From assembly GCA_002083565.1 (NCBI GenBank), contig MSXM01000091.1, positions 6,137 to 15,876 on the forward strand: DNA of 9,740 bases. The letters are read 5' to 3'. Source of the DNA: Nitrospira sp. ST-bin4. GTDB lineage: Bacteria > Nitrospirota > Nitrospiria > Nitrospirales > Nitrospiraceae. Position numbers and translations under genes: made by a program. The notes under the pieces were generated by a model that worked only from the letters and a program-made list of their open reading frames with translations, did not search any database and was not told where the DNA came from. Positions 5,910 to 9,740 of this stretch are shown in pieces (the first letter of the stretch is position 1; the number at the start of each line of letters is the position of its first letter).

Positions 5910-5942
5910 CCGGTTCACACCGGTTGAGAATCGTGCTATCTT
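5910..5942 (+). promoter_or_regulatory. Candidate fabI promoter with inverted repeat over the -35 box
   Basis: TTCACA (5914-5919, 5 of 6 to the -35 consensus) is followed after exactly 17 bases by TATCTT (5937-5942, 4 of 6 to the -10 consensus), preceded by TGC as in extended -10 promoters. An inverted repeat CCGGT-TCAC-ACCGG (5910-5923) overlaps the -35 box, and CCGGTT is also directly repeated here. Start of transcription would be near 5949, leaving a leader of about 108 bases before fabI. No experimental support. Confidence 0.5.
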
Positions 5943-6056
5943 TCGTGCCCTGCGTGACGTCATCTGTCAAGGGTCACGCGCCGATTGTGTCGTAGAAATT
6001 GGGCGTCGTTCAATCGAATACACCATAAGAAGAAGCTACGAGGAGCAGGGACATCT

Positions 6057-6848
6057 ATGTTGCTGAGTGGAAAGAAGGGCCTCATCATTGGCGTAGCCAA
6101 TAAACACAGTATCGCGTGGGCCATTGCCCAATCTGCCGCCAGTCAGGGGGCTCAGCTCCTGTTCAATTATCAGAATGAGCGGTTGCGGCAGAATGTTGAA
6201 GAACTCGCCGCCACAGTACCGGGCGCAAAGGCCTATGTCTGCGATGTGGGGAATGATGGAGAAATTGCGGCACTGATGAAGCAGGTGGAGAAGGAATTCG
6301 GGCGGCTCGATTTTCTCGTCCACTCTCTGGCGTTCGCTCCACGTGAAGAATTGACCGGCCAGTTCGTGAATACGACGCGCCAGGGGTTCGCAACGGCGCT
6401 GGATGTCAGCGCCTATTCACTGGTGGCGGTCGCGCGAGCCGCGATGCCATTGATGACCGAGGGAGGCTCGATCGTCACGCTTTCCTATCTTGGTGCAGAA
6501 CGGGTTGTGCCGCATTACAATGTGATGGGGGTCGCCAAGGCCGCGCTCGAATGCACCGTGCGGTACCTGGCCTATGATCTTGGTCCGAAGAATATCCGGG
6601 TGAATGCGATCTCTGCCGGACCGATCAAGACGCTTGCCGCCCGTGGTGTGTCAGGCATCACGAAGATGGTCGATCTTCATAAAGAGTTTGCCCCGCTCCG
6701 ACGGGCCACCGAACAGGGTGAGGTCGGCGATACGGCGATGTTTCTCGTGAGTTCTTTGGGGCGGGGGATTACCGGAGAGATTATCTACGTGGATGGGGGA
6801 TTCAACATTCTGGGGATGATGGCTCCCGGCGAAACTCCGGTCTCCTGA
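6057..6848 (+). CDS. fabI: Enoyl-[acyl-carrier-protein] reductase (NADH)
   Basis: FabI catalyses the last step of each fatty-acid elongation cycle, reducing trans-2-enoyl-ACP with NAD(P)H. The 263-residue length equals that of E. coli FabI (262). The sequence is a short-chain dehydrogenase fold with the FabI-type cofactor motif GVANKHSIAWAIA (12-24), VHSLAFAP (88-95), SYLGAERVVPHYNVMGVAK (143-161) carrying Tyr144 and the catalytic Tyr154-(X6)-Lys161, then VRVNAISAGPIKTLAA-like IRVNAISAGPIKTLAA and GEIIYVDGGFNI at the C-terminus. The residue matching E. coli Gly93 is Ala92, as in several Gram-positive FabIs; the Met of the YNVMG segment is kept. ATG 6057 is preferred: GAGGAG (6040-6045) and AGGG (6047-6050) lie upstream, and the product then starts where FabI should. 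GTG 5985 in the same frame adds a non-homologous extension. Appears monocistronic. Cytoplasmic. Confidence 0.97.
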   Translation: MLLSGKKGLIIGVANKHSIAWAIAQSAASQGAQLLFNYQNERLRQNVEELAATVPGAKAYVCDVGNDGEIAALMKQVEKEFGRLDFLVHSLAFAPREELTGQFVNTTRQGFATALDVSAYSLVAVARAAMPLMTEGGSIVTLSYLGAERVVPHYNVMGVAKAALECTVRYLAYDLGPKNIRVNAISAGPIKTLAARGVSGITKMVDLHKEFAPLRRATEQGEVGDTAMFLVSSLGRGITGEIIYVDGGFNILGMMAPGETPVS

Positions 6849-7101
6849 CCCGTCACCGACTCTTTCACGCTCAGGCTCCAGCTCACGTAGGCTAAGGTTC
6901 TGTTCCAGCTTGTCCACCCCTCTGCCGTAAGTTGTCCCTCAGGCATCAGAATTCGCAGGCTCAATCAGTTCGCCTGACGGGAAGAGTGTTGGTTTATCAA
7001 GTGGTTCTACCTCCATCTGTACCTGGCTAACGTGGCACTGCGTTTGCTGTGTCCTCAGACATTCAGACAGACGAATCCTCCTCTTGCCACGGGATGTCCG
7101 A
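6849..7101. other. Intergenic stretch between fabI and the TPR gene
   Basis: About 250 bases with no ORF I can support. A weak CAGGC/GCCTG inverted repeat with an 11-base loop lies near 6956-6976. I find no convincing rho-independent terminator for fabI and no clear promoter for the TPR gene, though a promoter should be here if that gene is transcribed separately. Confidence 0.4.
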
Positions 7102-7767
7102 ATGTTGAGAAAAACGCTTGGAGTCGCACTCGGCCTTATCGTGGCCGGTCATGCTCTCTTGCCGATGCCGTCTCAGGCGCAGGTTTCCGCAAGACATCTT
7201 GCCAAAGAGGCGCTTGAGGAGTGCGATCAAGGGCGGGCGGCGACAGTACGCGAAGCGCGGCTCATGCATTTCCACACGGGACAAGCGCTGGCAGAGCAGG
7301 CCGTGGCGCTCGATCAGCGATACGCCGATGCGCATTTTTCGCTCTTTTGCAATTTGGGAGAGATCCTTCGCATCGACGGCGAGTCTATCACTGCGACTTT
7401 CGGGTTCCGCCGCATGATGAATGAACTTGATCGGACACTTGAACTTAATCCCGGTCACCTCGATGCGCTTTCGGCCAAGGGAACCTTCCTCGTGAAGCTC
7501 CCTGGCGTCCTGGGAGGGGATAAAGAAAAAGGAGAACAACTGTTACAGCAGGTCGTCAAGCGGGCGCCGCACGCGGTTAATGCGCGGCTGGCCCTTGCCA
7601 GAGTCCGGTGTGAGCGCGGCCGGCATCAGGAAGCCGTAACGCTGGCCTCCGATGCCTTGGCGATCGCCCGGAAGCACAAACGGGCCGAGTTTATCCCGGA
7701 AGCAAGGGCTACGCTCCAGCAGCTGCGTACCAATGCGACCGGTGCCAGTTACAAGCCGCCGCTCTGA
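7102..7767 (+). CDS. Exported TPR-like protein
   Basis: The 221-residue protein begins with a signal peptide (MLRKT, a hydrophobic core at 6-20, then PMPSQA with probable cleavage after Ala26). The mature part looks entirely helical, with tetratricopeptide-like pairs at about 56-89 (ALAEQAVALDQRYADAHFSL), 103-136 (LDRTLELNPGHLDALSAKG), 140-173 (GEQLLQQVVKRAPHAVNARLA) and 176-209. Each keeps the Leu/Ala...Ala/Pro spacing typical of TPRs. The segment LPGVLGGDKEKGEQLL also occurs in other exported bacterial TPR proteins. TPRs serve as protein-binding scaffolds; the partner is unknown. ATG 7102 is chosen over TTG 7084 because it places the charged N-region properly. The SD is weak (ACGGGA). It ends three bases before the stop of the convergent ArfB gene. 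Confidence 0.82.
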   Translation: MLRKTLGVALGLIVAGHALLPMPSQAQVSARHLAKEALEECDQGRAATVREARLMHFHTGQALAEQAVALDQRYADAHFSLFCNLGEILRIDGESITATFGFRRMMNELDRTLELNPGHLDALSAKGTFLVKLPGVLGGDKEKGEQLLQQVVKRAPHAVNARLALARVRCERGRHQEAVTLASDALAIARKHKRAEFIPEARATLQQLRTNATGASYKPPL

Positions 7768-7770
7768 CCC

Positions 7771-8190
7771 TCATTCGAGGGTTCCTCTCAACTGCTTCAA
7801 TCGTCCCAGCCGTTTCTTTCCCTCGATTCGCCTGTTCTGTGAGCCTTTCGTCGGTTTCGTCGGTCTCCGTTTCTTCTTCGGGATGGCGACACTTTGAATC
7901 AAGAGGCTGAGCCGCTCAAGCGCATCTTCGCGGTTTCGTTCCTGCGTTCTGTGCTGCTGCGCCTTGATCGTGATGACGCCCGCTTCAGAAATGCGTTGAT
8001 CGCGGAGCTTGAGCAATGCTTCCTTGTAAAAAGGCGGCAGCGATGAAGCGGCAATATCAAAGCGGAGATGAATAGCCGTCGACACCTTGTTGACATGCTG
8101 CCCGCCCGCGCCCTGCGACCGCACGGCATGGAGCTCGATTTCCGATTCGGGGATGGCGATCTGTGAGGAGACTTCGAACATGGGCGCCAC
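7771..8190 (-). CDS. arfB: Alternative ribosome-rescue factor B (peptidyl-tRNA hydrolase)
   Basis: ArfB (YaeJ) releases ribosomes stalled at mRNA ends by hydrolysing peptidyl-tRNA. The 139-residue protein aligns over its length with E. coli ArfB (140 residues). The catalytic GGQ is at Gly29-Gly30-Gln31 within RSQGAGGQHVNKVSTAIHLR. Next come LPPFYKEALLKL, GVITIKAQQHRTQERN, and a basic tail rich in Lys/Arg (PKKKRRPTKPTKGS onward) like the one that enters the empty mRNA channel. It lacks the codon-reading domain of RF1/RF2, as expected. Two starts compete: GTG 8190 has AGGAG (8199-8203) at an ideal 8-base spacing, while ATG 8181, three codons later, aligns exactly with the E. coli start but has no SD. 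I chose GTG 8190. It lies 25 bases downstream of the carbonic anhydrase gene, so it is probably co-transcribed with it. Confidence 0.95.
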   Translation of the reverse strand: MAPMFEVSSQIAIPESEIELHAVRSQGAGGQHVNKVSTAIHLRFDIAASSLPPFYKEALLKLRDQRISEAGVITIKAQQHRTQERNREDALERLSLLIQSVAIPKKKRRPTKPTKGSQNRRIEGKKRLGRLKQLRGTLE

Positions 8191-8215
8191 GCCGTCATCT
8201 CCTGGAGATAGTAAG

Positions 8216-9067
8216 CTACCGCTTTGTCTCAACCTTGGTGGTCGGGTAAGTTGATTCCAGGACGAAACGTTTATGCCGAGGCTGTGTCGGGCGCGCATTA
8301 TCGTGGCCCACAAGGGCACGGAACTTCCGGATCTGTTCAGCGCTGACTTCGATGGGGTCGTGCAGAACAGCCCAGATGACACCTTCATAACAGGGCGGGG
8401 TGGTGTAAGACCCGAAGTAGCGGTAGTACGTCAGATTTTTCGGCAAGAGGTTCATCGGGTTGATCGCACGTTCGTGGTCCTCGATGAACTCCCCGACCTT
8501 CTTCGGGGCATGTTCCAGAAATGTTTCAAAGAACGGGTTGTGTTTACCCTCCTCCATGAATACTGCCACGACTGCCGCTTCGTGCCGCTCGTTGTGATGT
8601 ACAAGGTGTAGCTCCATCGGGTAGTGCTTCTGATCGACGGTGTGCTCGCTCGGGGAGTGAAAATGGAATTGTTCAAGTAAGTAGAGATCTTCATCAAATA
8701 CAATGGTGCTGTCCTTGTCAAAATGGAGCACCGTCTGGCCGTGCCGTGGATAGCGGGACGCCACCTGCTCCGAAAGTGGTTCAAGTTCTTCCAATGTATG
8801 TCCGTTGTTGATCACATGAAACGGAGAATCTTTGTAAGAAAATTCAATTTTGGCGAGGTCGACCTTATAGGTTCGCAACAAATCAATGGGCGATTGAGCC
8901 ATACCCTTATCACAGAGGGAAAATTCCGGTCCGATGCTCCCCCAATGCAAGGGCCCGACACTTCCCTCGTATCCCCAACGAGATCCCTCTGATTCTCCAG
9001 CATGCAGCCACTCAGCCGGCAACACCAAGGCGATCATCCACAGTACCATCAGAAGTACGGCACGCAT
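8216..9067 (-). CDS. Alpha-class carbonic anhydrase, periplasmic
   Basis: This enzyme interconverts CO2 and bicarbonate with a zinc ion. The 283-residue precursor has a signal peptide (MRAVLL, hydrophobic core, LHA cleavage near residue 23), placing it in the periplasm. The mature chain opens with WGYEGSVGPLHWGSI and QSPIDL, as in bacterial alpha-CAs. Zinc ligands are His135 and His137 (QFHFHSPSEHT) and His154 (MELHLVH). Proton-shuttle His90 (NNGHTLEEL), gate-keeper Glu141 and the TTPPC segment with Thr222-Thr223 are intact. Cys52 and Cys226 are placed for the disulfide usual in bacterial members. All key residues are present, so it should be active. ATG 9067 is fixed by GGAGG five bases upstream; the frame runs open to 9247 but the extra part lacks a signal. 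It is the first gene of a likely operon with arfB. Such enzymes supply bicarbonate to the cell or handle periplasmic CO2. Confidence 0.96.
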   Translation of the reverse strand: MRAVLLMVLWMIALVLPAEWLHAGESEGSRWGYEGSVGPLHWGSIGPEFSLCDKGMAQSPIDLLRTYKVDLAKIEFSYKDSPFHVINNGHTLEELEPLSEQVASRYPRHGQTVLHFDKDSTIVFDEDLYLLEQFHFHSPSEHTVDQKHYPMELHLVHHNERHEAAVVAVFMEEGKHNPFFETFLEHAPKKVGEFIEDHERAINPMNLLPKNLTYYRYFGSYTTPPCYEGVIWAVLHDPIEVSAEQIRKFRALVGHDNARPTQPRHKRFVLESTYPTTKVETKR

Positions 9068-9110
9068 AATGGCCTCCGTCGTAGGAGAAAGAAATTCCCG
9101 TGCGCGATTA

Positions 9111-9139
9111 AAATTAGCACATCCGCGTATCGATAAAAA
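9111..9139 (-). promoter_or_regulatory. Candidate promoter of the carbonic anhydrase gene
   Basis: On the minus strand, TGC-TAATTT (plus-strand 9111-9119) resembles an extended -10, with TTTTTA (9134-9139) near the -35 position. The -35 match is poor (3 of 6). The start of transcription would leave a leader of about 40 bases before ATG 9067. Weak evidence. Confidence 0.25.
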
Positions 9140-9279
9140 AGATGGATCCACGGTACAAGACAACAAGAATGCGGCGGTGGACTTCACTCCGAATGGACGG
9201 GGTTGGAGTAGCGGTTCCACCAGGCAGGATCCTTCCAAAAGCACCAAGACCTCGAGGAGAGGGGTACGCTCCGGAGTTC

Positions 9280-9504
9280 CTATTGCAGTTCTGGCACGCG
9301 GTCGATGATACGGAGTTTCACGTCGTTGCCCAGTTGAATCTGGACCATCTTGCTGGAGAGACTTTCACGCATCTGCCGGACGTCCTGCGCGCTGAATTGC
9401 AACTGGCCGCCGCACCGTTCGACCAGGTGGTAGAGCAAGAGGGTCGTGAGGTAGTGAACCTCGTCGTCGTTGGCATATTCACTACAGTTGAGAATCTGAG
9501 GCAT
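9280..9504 (-). CDS. Small hypothetical protein, 74 residues
   Basis: I do not recognise this family. From ATG 9504 (minus strand) it encodes 74 residues starting MPQILNCSEY, with an acidic turn (ANDDEVHY), a Leu-rich amphipathic helix (YLTTLLLYHLVER, 18-30), a second helix after GGQLQFS (about 38-52), and a final beta-like stretch (VQIQLGNDVKLRIIDRV, 54-70). It has two Cys (7 and 31) and no signal peptide, so it is probably a soluble cytoplasmic protein. The frame stays open to a TTG at 9567, which would add 21 mostly Arg/Thr-rich residues. Neither start has a clear SD, so the N-terminus is uncertain. It lies 212 bases upstream of the carbonic anhydrase on the same strand. Alternation of hydrophobic and polar residues makes a real gene likely. 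Confidence 0.55.
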   Translation of the reverse strand: MPQILNCSEYANDDEVHYLTTLLLYHLVERCGGQLQFSAQDVRQMRESLSSKMVQIQLGNDVKLRIIDRVPELQ

Positions 9505-9567
9505 CGTGGTCGGGACTCGGTTGCGTCGTGTAGCGTCCTTATCGCCGAAACGCCGGCTATTCCACAA

Positions 9568-9740
9568 TGCCCCAAAGGGAGGGGGTCCATCATGAGAAAC
9601 AGATTCTTTCAGTGAATTTAACAGCCTATGAAATTGGCGGCTCCGAAGATCATAAATTTCTCAAAGAGCCCTGTCGATTGCATCGGACGAATGGAAGAGG
9701 CAGGCACCGATCCGGCGTATTGCATGGCCTAGGAAGGCAT
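9568..9740. other. End of window, no supported gene
   Basis: Only short ORFs occur here: a plus-strand 34-codon ORF (9628-9732) and a minus-strand 35-codon ORF (9618-9725) that overlap each other; neither has an SD. The stretch at 9600-9660 is relatively AT-rich and could hold a promoter for the minus-strand gene ending at 9280, but no pair of boxes stands out. Confidence 0.4.

Noticed and set aside
5985..6056. GTG start extending FabI by 24 residues
   Set aside because: Extension is unlike FabI N-termini, and ATG 6057 has an SD and gives the standard length.
8191..8388. N-terminal extension of ArfB to 8388
   Set aside because: It overlaps the 3' end of the carbonic anhydrase gene and has no counterpart in ArfB proteins.
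9068..9247. N-terminal extension of the carbonic anhydrase
   Set aside because: Would place the signal peptide internally; ATG 9067 has a strong SD five bases upstream.
9618..9732. Two overlapping mini-ORFs on opposite strands (34 and 35 codons)
   Set aside because: Neither has an SD or a recognisable sequence, and they cannot both be real; too short to support.

Overview
The window looks like a stretch of bacterial chromosome carrying mostly housekeeping and envelope genes. It is GC-rich and tightly packed, with canonical Shine-Dalgarno (SD) sites at several genes. The gene set and the feel of the proteins (free-standing FIST-domain protein, exported FKBP, orphan gcvT, FabI, exported alpha-carbonic anhydrase, ArfB) remind me of Nitrospira-type Nitrospirota. 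That assignment is an impression from memory, not proven by anything in the sequence. I see no rRNA, tRNA, CRISPR array, insertion sequence, integrase or phage gene.

Layout. (1) 1-1482, plus strand: the 3' end of a beta-CASP metallo-beta-lactamase-fold hydrolase overlaps by 11 bases an S58 (DmpA-type) self-processing aminopeptidase with a lipoprotein signal. (2) 1589-5293, plus strand: a 75-residue protein of unknown function, a FIST-domain sensor-like protein, an exported FKBP prolyl isomerase, the glycine-cleavage T protein (gcvT) and an ADP-ribose-type NUDIX hydrolase. They run head to tail with gaps of 26, 48, 84 and 31 bases, then a strong hairpin at 5299-5337. (3) 5368-5586, minus strand: a tiny exported Lys/Glu/Asp-rich protein made largely of two copies of one motif. 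(4) 5587-6056: an AT-rich intergenic region with candidate promoters for both flanking genes, each overlapped by an inverted repeat, plus a possible 40-codon ORF. (5) 6057-6848: fabI. 7102-7767: an exported TPR-like protein. (6) 7771-9067, minus strand: a periplasmic alpha-carbonic anhydrase followed 25 bases later by the ribosome-rescue hydrolase ArfB, probably one operon. ArfB ends three bases from the TPR gene, tail to tail. (7) 9280-9504, minus strand: a small unknown protein. The last roughly 150 bases contain no gene I can defend.

How the parts relate. No single pathway links the window. Several products are exported: the S58 lipoprotein, the FKBP, the Lys/Glu-rich peptide, the TPR protein and the carbonic anhydrase. 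The rest serve central functions: one-carbon metabolism (GcvT), nucleotide-sugar clean-up (NUDIX), fatty-acid elongation (FabI) and ribosome rescue (ArfB). I did not find a convincing new multi-gene system. The less ordinary points are the possible SD-masking hairpin before the 75-residue gene, the pairing of that gene with FIST, the duplicated-motif exported micro-protein with its palindromic promoter region, and the possible operator over the fabI -35 box.
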